Shown: positions 51,501 through 63,788 of the stretch, in pieces
Layout of the letters: the number at the start of each line of letters is the position of its first letter
How positions within the stretch are numbered: the first letter of the stretch is position 1
Assembly (NCBI GenBank): GCA_030141605.1
Contig: JAQGDQ010000116.1
Location: forward strand, 1-64,000
Direction of reading: 5' to 3'
Source of the DNA: Tubiluchus corallicola
Lineage: Eukaryota; Priapulida; Priapulimorpha; Priapulimorphida; Tubiluchidae
DNA length: 64,000 nt
Position numbers and translations under genes: made by a program
Notes under the pieces: generated by a model
What the model was told of the DNA's origin: nothing
The model's database searches: none
What the model saw: the letters and a program-made list of their open reading frames with translations, nothing else

Positions 51501-54500
51501 TGTTCTCAAAAATTGCCAATTTAGTAGTATTATTTTGTGTGGCCAAACTAGTATGCAAGTGTAATTATATTTGTGCATATATATTTTCATTGTTTTCTGT
51601 CATCAATAAGTAAAAATTTTTTATAGCCGATCACTTCAAGTGCAGCTTACATATTAGGAGAATCAGTATCGAATAAGATGGATGCTGCCAAACCTCTAGT
51701 CAGAATATTTTTCAAAGCTGATAAAATTGTCCCACTACTTAATAAACTTGCGGACAAGGAAACGTCCAAAGCTACGTAAGTATATTCTTGGTTGTAAAAC
51801 AGCTTACTAAAGTAAAATGGGCAACAAGAATGTTGCTGCAGAGGAAATATATTGAGTATGTCCTTTCCAAACAATAAACGTTTTTTCTTGTTTATATGCT
51901 GTACTCTATTTCTCGTTTTTTTTTGGTAGTTTTTCTTTCTAATAAAATAAACTTTTGATTTCTTAATTTTGAAAGTTAAGATGATTTCAAGCTTTAAATT
52001 TTAAAATATGACTTATCGAAAACAGCATGGATTTGGCATTTTTGGTTTTGCAGTGATCCGAACACGCTTTTTCGAGGCACATCGATGGTTTCAAAATGTA
52101 TGGATGAATTTATGAAACTTGCCGGCCTACATTACCTCCATGATACGCTGAAGCCTACCTTAGATGAGGTAAGTAATCACACAGTGTTACAATTTTTTTG
52201 AATGGAAAGGTGTAATTACGTTTAGTAAAATTTTATGTTTTGAAATGGTGACCAACACAAAGCTTCTAAACACAATTAATTGAAGAAGTAAAGTAAAATA
52301 ATGTAAAATGAAAACTAATGTAGTTTTGTGTTGTCTTAGTTCAACCTGAACTTTTATTAAATTTGTATATTTTTGTCTGTATACGACCAATCCTTATCAG
52401 TCAAAATATTTTTTCTGTTATAACTCTTTGATCAGCCTTTATTGCTAGCAACTTAGCTTAAGCAGGTGCCAGCTGTTCTGGAAATAACATTGACTTAACT
52501 AAAAATACTTTATATTTTTTGCTTACCCAAAGTTGGATGTTTATTGGTAAGTAGCAGTTGCCTAATTGCATTATTTTTGTTTAACCCATGCAATTTTTTG
52601 TTTATTCATTTTTGTATTTTAATGCAGTTATAAGATTGCATGACAATTTTGCTGAGGTATTCGTTTGAACAGTGCATTTCAGCTCGACCTGGAAAGTTAC
52701 GCAGTTTTTCTTTCTGTTCAGAGATCAGTTGCATTTATGTAAAAAAATTCTTAATTGTTTATAGATATTCAGGGATAGAAAACCGTGTGAAATTGATCCA
52801 TTGAAGTTACAAAATATTGAAAACTTGGACGGAAACATGGTGAGCGCTAGATTGTTTTTACTGTAGATTAACAAAATGCATGTTCAATTTGCATTGTTTA
52901 ATTAAATTAACTCCTAGTATGTGAACAAGCCTTATGCACTTTGTAGTTTTGTTTTTTAACATAATTTGTTTTTTTACCAGGCAAACTTGAAGTATTACGT
53001 TCAGAAAATACTTGATGCAATAGTCGATTCCGCACTTGTCTGTCCTAATATCATGTGTCAGGTGTTCTCTGGTTTGAAACAAGCAGCAGTGAAACATTTT
53101 CCAGGTGACTAACTCTTAGTGAATGATCTAATTTTAGTGTACATTACACTTGCTTTGTGGCTGTTTAACTTTTATGTAAAGTTACTGTTTTGTCAGAAAT
53201 GTATCTGGTATTAAAACTTCCTTTCTAACGATTTTACAGATAGCAAAGAAGTGAGATATCTTGTGGTTAGTGGTTTCATCTTCCTGAGATTCTTTGCCCC
53301 TGCAATCTTAGGTCCAAAGCAGTTTGATCTCACCACTGTATCACCTGTGAGTTTTTTATGTACATTTTTATGTATTTAGACATAATTTTATCCATTGTAA
53401 ACTGTTTTGAAGTAAACTAATTTTTTTGTCAATCGACTCTAAATAAGCAAACCACTATTTTACAGGACCCGCAAACAGCCCGAACATTAACATTGATTTC
53501 CAAGACTATTCAAAGCATAGGCAATGTTGTTAGTGCTAAATCGGTAAGTTCATTCCATTCAACCGTGCTTAATAGCCTTAGTATAGCTATTGATGAAAGA
53601 AAAACTGTAAGCAAAATTAAAATTTTGTATGTTTTTTTCACAAATTTTCATACGGTGAGTTCTTCTAAGTGTTTAAAACTCATTTAAATTTATTTTGTTG
53701 CCATTCTGTTTGACATCGGTGATATAATGTTGGTAGCAAAAATGTTCCTTTATCTGGTATGAACTGTGGTGGCCATTTTTTTAAACCGTGTTGAACCTAC
53801 TTTTTTTGTCTTAATTGAATTCTGGTATGATTAATTTTTTATACCTTTAGGCTCATGCTGTGAAAGAAAGTTACATGATGGAAATTCACCGAGAATTTAT
53901 GGACACTGCCCACATAGAGTCAGTGAGAAATGTGAGTAAAAATTCTTGTAGCACCTAGATCTTTTATTAGTTTACAAAAACAAGCTTTTTTGTATTGAAT
54001 TTGATATTGCAGCTTGAGGATTTTTTACAAAAATGCTGTAAAGGTGGTTTCCATCCTTTTGTAATTTATATTTGTGTTTTTGCAGTATCTTGATGTCATA
54101 TCGTCTGCATCGCGGACACATGTTAAAGGCATTGAGACTCCAATCATATTTAAGGAAGGGTAAGTGCTTCTATTTCTTTTCACTTCATGTGGGTGGATTA
54201 TGATATATATGATGCTGTTTTTTTCTTCCGCTAGAATTCAGAACAGATTTCAACAACTTTTTTACTTTTCTGTTAGACAATTTGATTAAAGTAAATCACT
54301 TGTTTTCAAATTTTGCTTATGATAAAAAAAAATTTTCATCTGGAATGAACTGTAGTGGTATCTGCTTACTGCGATATCTGATTATTGGTTTAATATCCAG
54401 TTTTACAAATTACTTTTTTTACGTCATTCCCAGTTTAATTTCAGTTTTACATTTGTGCAATTATTGTCTTGTTAGCTTGCATCGTATATTTAAGACGTTT

Positions 54501-57500
54501 TAATTTAGTGCCATGTTATTTGCAGATTATTTGATATGCTAAAACATATACTAACATTTTTATTGCATTACATTTCGCTCTTATCTGTTGTATATAGATT
54601 ACTGTATTTTATCTTTTGCATTTTTGTTAACTGACAAAATAAGTTAGTACTAACACAGGAAACAACTGCTAGCAAAAAAATCGTCTGTTGGTGTACTCTT
54701 GTGCTAGCTTACATTACAGACTTTTTGTAGGTTCTTGATTAAGCGAGCGCAAGGACGAAAACGCTTTGGCATCAAGAATTTTAAAAAAAGGTATTTCTGC
54801 TTGACAAATGAAAGCCTGACGTACGCTGAGAAAAAAGGTAAATTGTGTGAAGGTGGTTTTTCAACTAAACATTTAATTCTTTGTCTATGTTTAATGCTGT
54901 TATGTGAACAAACAGACCAATTTAAATGAGTGTTGAAGTGAAACTAATAGGTTGAACAATTTGTGAAATAGTCGAAACAGCTTGTGAGAAATATAATTCA
55001 AATGAGCAGTGTTTGAGCAAATATGGGTCTGAAATTTTTTATTAGCTGATGTTACCTTCGATGATTTAGAATGTTGGTTTGAATGCTAATAACTGTAGTG
55101 TGATTAGCATTTGCATTTTAGGATTTAACATAAAGTCATTTGATAATTAATGCTGTTATTTTTATCCTTGCAGGAAAATCTATATTGTGCACAATACCAA
55201 TTGAGAATATTTGTGCTGTGGAGCGGGTAGAAGAAGATTCTTTCGATAGAAAAAACGTAAGTACATGCTTGACACCCTAAATTACTCTGACTGTGAGTGT
55301 TGTTTAGCTTGGTAAATGACGAAGACGTTTAGTTGGATTCTTTAATATAATTTTTGTCAAATTTTGTCACTTTTATTTGACAGAAGTTATAACCTGCTCT
55401 TTAACAACTCACTATTTCGATTGCAACACTATATATACCTGTTAACAAGCTTTTTGTGATGGTAGATGTTTCAAGTTGTGCAGGAAGATCGTACGCTGTA
55501 TATACAGGCTGCCAACTGTGTAGAAGCCAAGGAGTGGATAGATATACTCGCCAAAGTATCGCAAACAAACAGAAAAAGGTTGTGGACCTTTCATCCGGCA
55601 GCTTACCTCAATTCACATTGGCTGTGGTATGTTTTCTTGCAAATTTGTGTCACATTTTTTAATGTGTTTTGAGTAATTAAATTTTAACAATGTGCATTTG
55701 AATTGTTTGTTAAAGCAGCTGAAATCACATTTTGAAAATTTAGTGTCCCATCTTCCCATCTGTAGTTGCTTTTGTTGGAATTCAAAGGTTATAGACATTG
55801 CAAGGCATTGCAGACAAATCCTTCAAAATTTGGAGGAAACTTCAGTTTCCTGTTTTAGATTGTCGTAATATTTTTAGTAGAGACCTGCAGCTTTATTTAT
55901 TTTCTTAGCTGTAAAGAGAGTAGCTTGGATGCCAAAGGTTGTGCACCTGTCACTGGAGGTCTTCCTGCTGACATTCGTGTTAATATTGACTCGGACAGAG
56001 AAATTGAATCCATTCACACCCTGTTTTTACAAAACATGGAAAAGCTGGAAAGCAGATTGGGTATGCTTAAAAAATAAAAATTAACACTGTTTTTGCAAGT
56101 TGTTCGATGACAATCAGAATACAGTATAATCCACTGATAACAAGTTTCAAGGGACCATGAAAATTTGTTTGCTAGCTAACCGAGTCTCATTATAGCCGAT
56201 GTCAATTGTCTAGGTGTATGTAGAAGATCAAAATGAAGACGGTAAGGCTGATATAATGTAGCAATGAAAATAATATTTTTTGGGACTGGCACAAGTTCCT
56301 TAATGTGTGCCATTCAACAACTCTTTTTCAAAAAGGATAAACTTATAGTGTTCTGAATCTGTTATTTCTAGGATTACGTCAGTAATTTATGCAACCTTCA
56401 TAAAATTGCTACACGAGTTGGTTTTTCTAAACCACTGCTGATTCATTGTGTCATCTGCTGATAGTTGAGTGTGTTTTGCGTGGGTGTTACAGTATGTATG
56501 GCAAGACCCTGTGTGGGTGGAAAACATGACTGGTTTTTATCAGTTTAAGCTTAACGTGGATACAGACGTCTCTGTTTTTATTTAAATAGCTGTGCAAGTG
56601 CAATATGATTTATGATTATATTAAGAGTATTTCGGGGTGGACCTACGTTAGTTAATAATTAAGGCTTCTATCTGGCGAGCCTATGTGTTACTTAATGTAA
56701 AATCACTATATTTATTTACGATCATATTTTAATTAAAAATTGAAGTGTCAAAACTCAAATGTCAGAATTATTTAGTTTGCAAAGCAGGACAGTCTTTTAA
56801 GCTTGTTTATTTTTGCCTGCTTCACATTAAATTTCATCAGCTTTATTGAAGGAGTTATCAAGTCTTGAAAGGTATGATAACACGTCATTATCGCTTTCCA
56901 GATGAAAGCACAAAAATGCTGAAGTTTACCAAATGCATCAGTTTAAAGTGTTGACAAACTGCTTCTTTTTTTGCATATGAATCATTATGCCCACTTTATT
57001 CTGACTTTAATTTACAATTACGGAAGTAGCTGCTGACGCACTAGCACGTCTGTATGTGCTGTACATGTATTTGATACACATTGTGTTATGCACGGTCAAT
57101 AAATTAATTCACTCCTGGACACGGTGACCCTTTTGTTCTTGGTGAACAGCCTATTTCATTTGCCCATTGTTTTAGAACTCCCGCTCGCTATATGCAGAAG
57201 AAATACAATCACAGGTCAGTAAATAAGGAATATACCTCGTAATAAGCAATAAGCAAAATCTTGTAATTGCTGTAAGCAAGGTTTAAATATATTATTTAAG
57301 ACTAAGATTTGGCGCGACTTTGACATTCGCTTTTAATAACCGGTCTCATTATGTGTGAATTATATACTGTATAATCATATTAAATTTGGCAAAACACATT
57401 TTTTTAGCTCAGAAATGCTGATTTTAATGTAGACGGTTTAGCTAATTTTTTTCCTGCAATTTCAGCTGCATGCGAGTCACAGGCAGTATATATGGGCAAC

Positions 57501-58333
57501 AACCATAGAGCACAAGAAATGCACATAGAAGATCCGAAAAGCTGCTTTGAGACACTGAATGACATCGTGGCCCATGTTATAACCTTAGAACAAAAGCACA
57601 AAAATTACCAAAAAGAAGCTTTTCGAAAGACTAAATATGGTTCAGAGTAAGTAACTTGCAATTTTAGCAACAGCTGCCCTTCAAACATGCATATATTGTC
57701 TGTGATATATACTGATCTTATGTGGTCACGTGTATCTGTCATTATGACTTGTTAAAATCATGTGAGATAACGACCCATCACAACACTGTGCTTGAAAACA
57801 GTGAGTTATGTTAAGCAGCGTAGAATAGAATTATTTCTTACACAAAGCACATTAAGTTCTATATTTGTAAAATTAGACAAAGCAAAAATCAGGTTGCAAA
57901 AATTTCAGCTAGCACTGAAGTTTTCAATTTCAGCTAGCATTGAAGTTTTCAATTTCAAACTAACAAAAAGTCTTTGTAACAAATAATATATGGTAAACAA
58001 GGATGACATGTGCTGTTAAAGACTGTGAGTTGTGTCAAACACCTTAGAAATAGAATTTTATTTTTATATTAAAAAAGTCAATTAATTAAAATGGAATAAG
58101 AGACCAGTAGCATTAATCTTAGCAGGAACTCTAATTTAAAAGCTTCTAGTCAATCTACTGTACAATTCTTTCGGTCATCTCACTGTAACTACTACGACCT
58201 TGTTAATTTGAACAGTATTTGATTATGCTAAAGTAAATGCTCTTACATTTTCAGACAAGCACCGATTGGAGATGACAACTACTTATTAATGAAAGCTCAT
58301 CATTCGAACGACAGTGATCAAGAGAAGCGGTGA
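27546..58333 (+). CDS. RASA3: Ras GTPase-activating protein of the GAP1 family (RASA2/RASA3 type)
   Basis: Accelerates GTP hydrolysis by Ras/Rap at the plasma membrane, in response to phosphoinositides or inositol phosphates. The 22 coding exons are 27546-27597, 38149-38260, 42611-42806, 48826-48890, 49250-49403, 49971-50011, 50346-50459, 51153-51303, 51627-51775, 52054-52168, 52765-52839, 52981-53104, 53240-53346, 53466-53543, 53851-53931, 54086-54159, 54731-54837, 55174-55256, 55466-55626, 55909-56060, 57466-57646 and 58255-58333. They total 816 residues; vertebrate RASA2/3 have about 830-850. Domains: C2A about 10-115, C2B about 140-260 (VNGACDPF), RasGAP about 290-530 with arginine finger Arg352 (TLFRGTS) and FLRFFAPAI at 464-472, PH about 561-657 ([13 protein letters not shown]), Btk zinc motif His669/Cys680/Cys681/Cys691. 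RASA3 and RASA2 cannot be separated with confidence; the symbol means the GAP1 group. Confidence 0.94.
28757..28826. repeat. Imperfect tandem duplication of about 35 bp
   Basis: Two adjacent copies of a unit reading CCAGTYGTCAYRCCACTG then AAAAATGAATTTA, in RASA intron 1. Confidence 0.7.
35690..36155. mobile_element. Cluster of inverted 'ACCACCGGTC / AAAGGAC' modules ending in a strong hairpin
   Basis: At the right end, 36062-36102 and 36110-36151 form a nearly perfect inverted repeat of about 41 bp (one substitution and one indel) around a T-rich 7-nt loop. It is bounded by GACCACCGGTCATAGG and its complement. Related pieces lie upstream: ACCACCGGTTAAAAGATCAC and GACAAAGGACTATCGGTC at 35697-35735; ATCGGTGGTCCTTTGTC and TGGTCCTTTAGTCGATGG at 35970-36028. 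The arrangement suggests a fold-back or MITE family built from a short repeated module. The 62-codon frame over it is spurious. Confidence 0.6.
39534..40002. repeat. Minisatellite: six 77-79 bp units arranged as three dimers
   Basis: In RASA intron 2. GATGGTAC recurs at 39593, 39671, 39750, 39827, 39906 and 39984 (spacings 77-79). Odd units carry GAGCCC and GCGGCGCGTG; even units carry GAGCCGG and GCGGCACGTG, so the true period is a 156-157 bp dimer, three copies. Five of six units contain the perfect palindrome ACACTGTACAGTGT (unit 5 has one change). It is GC-rich in an AT-rich intron. Reading frames of 60-110 codons on both strands here come from the repeat. Confidence 0.95.
42807..48825 (+). 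other. RASA intron 3 (6.0 kb), no feature recognised
   Basis: AT-rich unique-looking sequence between the end of C2A and the short exon 4. Short direct repeats of CATGCAAAATTTTGTGT-GTAGTA occur at about 48393-48465. No coding, RNA or transposon signature was recognised; short open frames are at chance level. Confidence 0.6.
48393..48465. repeat. Direct repeat pair of about 24 bp
   Basis: CATGCAAAATTTTGTGTTGT and CATGCAAAATTTTGTGTGGT, about 46 bp apart, each followed by AGTA. Confidence 0.8.
52054..52168 (+). CDS. RASA3: RASA exon 10: RasGAP arginine-finger exon
   Basis: Encodes [20 protein letters not shown] and [18 protein letters not shown]. Arg352 in FRGTS occupies the position of the arginine finger that completes the Ras active site (from knowledge of p120GAP and neurofibromin). 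The catalytic residue is therefore intact. Confidence 0.94.
55466..55626 (+). CDS. RASA3: RASA exon 19: end of PH domain and start of Btk zinc motif
   Basis: Encodes [31 protein letters not shown], the C-terminal strand and helix of the PH domain, then [13 protein letters not shown]. The His (669) and first Cys (680, completed across the splice) are zinc ligands of a Btk motif. The other two Cys lie in exon 20 (CC..GC). Confidence 0.94.
56122..57369. mobile_element. Pogo/Tigger-like non-autonomous element with TA target site
   Basis: Within RASA intron 20. The left end, TA then CAGTATAATCCACTGATAAC and GGGACCATGAAAATTTG..CATTATAGCCG, has the look of pogo/Tigger-type termini. The right end, AACCGGTCTCATTATGTG..TATACTG followed by TA, is its partial inverted copy. 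The interior, about 1.25 kb, shows no transposase I can recognise. The whole intron is nearly filled by it, so it may have enlarged a formerly short intron. Confidence 0.5.
57899..57960. repeat. Tandem duplication of about 27 bp
   Basis: AATTTCAGCTAGCACTGAAG TTTTC is repeated immediately with one substitution (CATTGAAG). Each copy contains a TTTCAG acceptor-like motif. In RASA intron 21. Confidence 0.85.
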
Positions 58334-59815
58334 TAATGGTTTATAAACTTGTTGGGACCATTTTATGGCACCTGCTGAAATGCCTATTGTGTATATAAAT
58401 TTGTGTCGTACGAATCACAGAGCAAATTATGGTCTTTGTAAATAGGCTGCTTTAGCATGTATCTTGGGACTTGCATTCCAGGTAGTGTGAGTGTGTACAC
58501 CTAGTGAAGTTATTTGAGATACGGAAAACAACAGAACTTTTTTCATTCCGCTGAGATGTGAATGTTGCTGTCCAAATTGCAGTTTTGGTGTTGTAGGTAC
58601 TTGAGATAAATATAATCGAATAATCGCTGTTACTTATAGACTTGTAAATTGTTGATATGTATGTAATTGTGTACATTAAATTTGTTGTATACCGTCAAAT
58701 AGTTTACAATGTTATTGTTAAATTTAGGTGACTGGGATAATAGTAAGTTAGCAATCCTTGTTAATTGGCCTTTGGCCTGCCCTGTGATCATTTAGCACAT
58801 CTTTTTTTTGTTTTTACATTTTTGTTCTTTCATTTAATAAACACTTTTAGCTCTTTGGAGAGTAGTCAAGATGAACAGTTATGATATGTAATCATGCAGT
58901 TATATATTTTATTGTGGAGCAGGAGAAATTCTAATTGTATATTAAGATGTTTTGCAAACTGATGGGTTTGTTGAACCAATTCTTACAAGTCGTTAATAAA
59001 ACTAGATGTTTCATCAGCTATGTTAACATGAATTACATTATATGCATGAATTGTTTTCATTTTTTCACCTATGTAGTCTATTGTAGACCTGCTGATGTAC
59101 TTGGCACAGGATAAACATCCGGTTTTATTAAAGTAGATAAAACTATGCAAATTTTTTAATGTTTCGAGAACTCGATTTTCTATCATTTTCACAGTTTGTT
59201 GTTTGTAATACTGTAAATTACAGAATATCATCTGTAAATCTATACAAGTAGATATCTGTGAAACTGTACTGCATAGATTTTTAAAAGACCTATTTTTAAA
59301 CAAAAATACTTAATGTAACATTTCCTAAGGCATAAGAAGTACAGGCATTTAGCAAATTGAACACAGTTAAATGTCAGTGAGCATAGTCAAAGTTGTTGTG
59401 ATCATAGTAATACATGTACTAAAAATTAAAATTGCACAATGAGGATATTAGGCAGCGTTTCTATAATGCTGGTCGGAGCAACTACAAAGTCTCGGTTCAG
59501 TAAAACAAGCGCCTTCCCAAGTTAACCAATGTAGATTATTTGGTTCTTATCTAAAGTTGTGCTTAATTGTGGTGCTTGCTTTCCAAATTACCATTTCTGA
59601 CACTCTTGAGCATTTCTGCTTCACTATTATGAACACTCTTGTGTGCCTCTTGCCTTCTTGCTCCTAATGTTGAATGTATATTTTTTCGTACACAGTCAAA
59701 CTGTGACCATGTATGTAAATGTGTCGAACCTACTGTAGTTGTTTGTTAAATGAATTTATATTCATTGTACATAATTATAAAAATATAAAACAGAATTTAT
59801 ATTAAACACAAATGT
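58334..59815 (+). other. RASA 3' untranslated region (extent uncertain)
   Basis: AT-rich sequence after the RASA stop. Candidate polyadenylation signals are AATAAA at 58836-58841, another near 58993 and ATTAAA at 59801-59806. If the last is used the 3' UTR is about 1.48 kb and ends within tens of bases of the GPALPP1 signal on the opposite strand. No gene is seen here; a 106-codon minus-strand frame at 58983-59303 is not recognisable. Confidence 0.5.
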
Positions 59816-59825
59816 CTTGACACAT

Positions 59826-59831
59826 TTTATT
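59826..59831 (-). terminator. Possible polyadenylation signal of GPALPP1
   Basis: TTTATT on the plus strand is AATAAA on the minus strand, about 325 bp after the GPALPP1 stop codon. Several other TTTATT occur nearby (e.g. about 59858-59874), so the one used is not certain. Confidence 0.35.
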
Positions 59832-60154
59832 TAGTAACACAAGTATTATTTACATTTATTATAAGAGATTTATTTACAGATTCGTTTACGTTAGCACAAT
59901 AATTCTTCACTTTTTCAGTGACATTAGTAAAAATTTACAACTATATCTGTCTTTCAATTAATTTTCAGCTGTAGACAAAAAGAGACTAAAATGAGTCCTT
60001 TAATTTTTAATGATGCCAACTTAGTTGTTCTACTTGGCTCACACAGTTCAATGATTTAACTACTCAAAAATAAGGCAATAACAATAAACATCAAAACTGC
60101 AAAGTTATAGAAATGGAAGCTCTATTAGAAACGCCACACGTCATCGTATGCTGC

Positions 60155-63100
60155 TCAAGAAGCTTCAGAGGCTTTAAATCTATCATTTAAACCACGTGCT
60201 TTCTTCATTATTGACTTCCGCTGGGCCTCGTCAAACCTATTTGCTTGCAAATCCAAATCTCGATCAAATGGCCTCCTTTCCAAAGATTTTGTACCTGCCA
60301 CATCCTGAAACGAACAGCAAATAGAAAATTCATTAGTGTGGGGCACAGCTTATGGATGGGCTAACTAGATTATAGTCTACTGTAGGAAGTAAGAACCTTT
60401 ATGTCCAATGAGAAAATTATTTTTATGATCCAATTTAATTTGCTAGTAGGGGTGTCGTGCTAAAAATGTAGGTAGTCGTAATGGTCATAAATTTAAGGCC
60501 CTCTTTTAATACTGCATAATGGCATTCTACAACAAAAATAAATGAGGTCGCAATATGACAATGTAGCCTGCTAATTTCCATGACTATGATATGCACAAGA
60601 CAAACTATTTATAATGATACACTAAGACGACTGGCGAACACGTCTAAGCGACTGCAGCAAGAAATAGAATGTGTATATTTTTAATGTATGATGATACACC
60701 GAGTCGCCAGTCACTAGAAAATGGAAATTGTTTCTATTTTTTGTGTGACTGGTGACCAGCGACCAGCGTCTCCTCAACATTCATCCAATTTATAAAGTGC
60801 CATAATTCATAGTTGTGTAATTACGTAACAGCAATATTAAATCGGTTATTAAGTTTGGTATAATACATGCCGTAAATTTATAACGAAAGCATGAAATAGA
60901 TCATCTCGGCATTAGAAGAAAACTCTCACCCTGAAAAGGGCAAATGCTTCCTTTACATAATAGTCTACTGTGCAAAAAGATGGTTGTAATCTAAAAAAAT
61001 CCTAAAAAGTTATGTTAAAAATTTCCAATAACACGTTTACAATTTTACAATCTTAGCTTAACAGATCAGTAAGAAACAAAACTAATCATTGAGTTTCAGT
61101 TTGTTATTTACAGTATTGGGTCAAAATTACTGGGATGAAAGGTCCTAGAGAATTCCAAACCTGTTAAAATAAAAAAGAAATCCTAACGAATTAAGCAATC
61201 AACCAGTATGTAAGAATGACAGGTACAAAAACTTCAGATTATGTTGTCTTAATTACAATATACATACAATCTGCCTTTCATGGTTTTTATCTTTGTACAA
61301 ATTAACTTCTCATTTTCACAGTCTAAATTCAAATTAAATTCGGCCCTTACGTGGGGTCATCCATACAAATTATTTCTTTCAATGTGCAACAAAACTGTAC
61401 AGCAAAATTCTTTCTTTAGCTTGCTCAAAAACCTCTTTAAAAATTTGTAAAATTTCCACTAAGAATCTAAAGTTTTTGGTTAGTTTAGAAGATGATTGTC
61501 ATTGTAGTCACCAATCTCAACTTGTGCACACAGTTTGCAAATATTTATTTTACAATTTTCGCTAATAGACTATATGGTGTGTCTGGATGGTCTATTTATC
61601 AGTTTCTGCCCAAACGTTTTCTTGATCACTGGTCATAATTTTTATAAACTTTTATATAACTAGCAGTTTTATTTTACTAATCTTTGGGGTTCTTCAAGTC
61701 ACCAACATAAAGTTGTGTGTGATTGTGTGATTTTGTGTATCTGATTTTCTTGTCTTGCTAAGCACTGGTTGCTCTAGCACTTTATTATTTTTTATTATAA
61801 ATATATTACTATAAACATATATTAACAAATATCAGCTCTTTATTATTTATTTGTGTATTTTTATTTCGTTAAAGTGCAAACATTAGTTCAAGTCGATGCA
61901 ATTTAATTAAAATTTGGACAAACTAATTTTATGAGGAAAAAAGCAGTAGATCACCAGAAAACTGGTAGCTGGCAGCTGAAAGTTATAGCTGGCTGGTTGC
62001 CAGTCACCTCAGTGTATCATAGGTAAAAATAACAGGAAAGCTCGAAAAATAATAGAAAAAATTTGGCATAGTTGCAAAATGTAGTGAGGACGTCATGCAT
62101 TTATTGCATATGTGGGCATATTTATTGTGAAAGGGAGATACTGGCGGTTTTAAATTTAGGTATGATACTATAGGCATACCAGTATTACTAGCTTAGGATG
62201 TTAAAATACATGAAGACCCCCACTAATTGCCTATCTTAGGTGATCGGACTGCAGTATACATTATCCTGTATTTAATTATCATGTCAGTTATTAAAGGCAC
62301 TCATATCTACATCTACATCTACTTACTAAACGTCGGTGTAATAAATATCCTATCAAAATAAATAAAATTCTTTAACACTTACATGCTTTCGTTTCAAGGA
62401 CTTGGTATGCATTTCCATTAATGATTCGGGTCTGTTAGTTTCCTAAAATTTTGTTTAATTATTTTATTAGCATAATTTATTTCAAATTACTGGTACTAAA
62501 ATTCATATAGATGTATAGATTTCAAAGACATAGAAAAGATATCCACTGCAGTGTAGAGTAAGAAGGAATCACATAAACATGTCAGTCATGCAACAAGACT
62601 GCAATGTTAACATTTGAAACAATTAAGTCTATTGAAATTAGAGAACAACTGTGTTTGTTCTCTATTACTCGTCCATATAAGTTATCCAGTACTTTGGGTA
62701 ATGGACTATTTTTCCATAAATATGATTTAGTTCCTTAGTTTTGACTGTGTACAACTTGCTGACTCAAGTGATCGTTTTTCAGATCTTTGTTTGCAGTCAA
62801 AGTGACGACATGTTTGTCTAACTGATTACTTCAAAGAAAGGAAACATGCAACTCCAATATATAAAAATGTCACACATACAAGGCATTTTGCATAGCTTCT
62901 AAATAATGCACTTACCTTGTATTGTTTCACTTGCTTTACTTTAACTTCATCATCACCTTTTGAAACCATTGGAGATTCACTTGGCTTCTGCTGGAGCTCC
63001 TGAATAAATCAGTGAACTTCAGTGTACTATTTAACATTAACAGCTACAAAGATAAAGCATCTAATCTTGCTTAAGAGCATTTACAAATAAGTGCAAGTGA

Positions 63101-63788
63101 TTGCTCAATCTACCGAAATTTTTATAGGACTTGACACTAGTATAACATGACATGTGGAACAACTTGAGTTATTTCTTACAAGGCATGTAGAAATACAGTA
63201 TTAACTACTTTATGTTCTTTAAATAGAAAGAATGAAGTAAAATCAGTCTTCTCAAATAAACTTATAATATTTTGTGTGCTACATATATTTACACAATAAC
63301 ACAGGTTTAATTCTCAATGGCTAATGTAGTGATAATTACTAAAACTAAAACATTTTTTCAAAACAAGTTAAAACTACACACTCAAAACAATAAAAACTAA
63401 CAATGGCATTTTGAAATGTTGTGCCTTGTCACTGTTTTAATTGTGGGAATTTTTTAGTGTACACACATCCTTTGTACAAATACAACATCCCGAAAAATAC
63501 ACTTATTGAGTAACATTAGCATTATTGGCTGCCTTCATTCAATGCTTAAAGAAGAAAACCAAGCATGTTTGAATGTAAGCAAACAACTAATTACAGGCAC
63601 GTTATACTTGTGACTATAACTACCATTTTTTTCTTTTCTTTATCTGCTGGAGTGTCAGTCCAAACTGATCGATCACCTTTTTCTGACACATTTCTTCTAA
63701 ACGACCTTGGACCGAGGCCAAAATTCTTGCTAATTTCAGGAGGAAGTTCTGTCATCCAACTTTCACGTTGAAGGTCTTCAATTTTGCT
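60155..63788 (-). CDS. GPALPP1: GPALPP motifs-containing protein 1 (DUF3752), C-terminal exons
   Basis: A nuclear protein of unclear molecular role, conserved in eukaryotes. Minus-strand exons seen: 63788-63624, 62999-62916, 62442-62383, 60304-60155, all phase 0, giving 152 residues before the TGA. The first contains RESWMTELPPEISKNFGLGP and GDRSVWTDTPADKEKKK, matching the REEWM..PP and GDRSVWTDTPAD signature of the family. The third has ESLMEMHTKSLKRKH. The last has ERRPFDRDLDLQANRFDEAQ, RKSIMKKARGLNDRF and stop, the hallmark DUF3752 C-terminus. Composition is highly charged, as in orthologues. The N-terminal GPALPP repeats lie past the right edge, so the gene is partial here. Confidence 0.92.
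60614..62020. mobile_element. 1.4-kb element with terminal inverted repeats in GPALPP1 intron
   Basis: ATGATACACTAAGACGACTG at 60614 and ATGATACACCGAGTCGCCAG at 60691 are direct copies; CCAGTCACCTCAGTGTATCAT ending at 62020 is their inverse. Subterminal ACTGGTGACCAGCGACCAGC (about 60750) and GCTGGCTGGTTGCCAGTCAC (about 61988) are related inverted modules. No transposase frame was recognised. The doubled left end suggests a nested or partly duplicated insertion. Confidence 0.55.
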
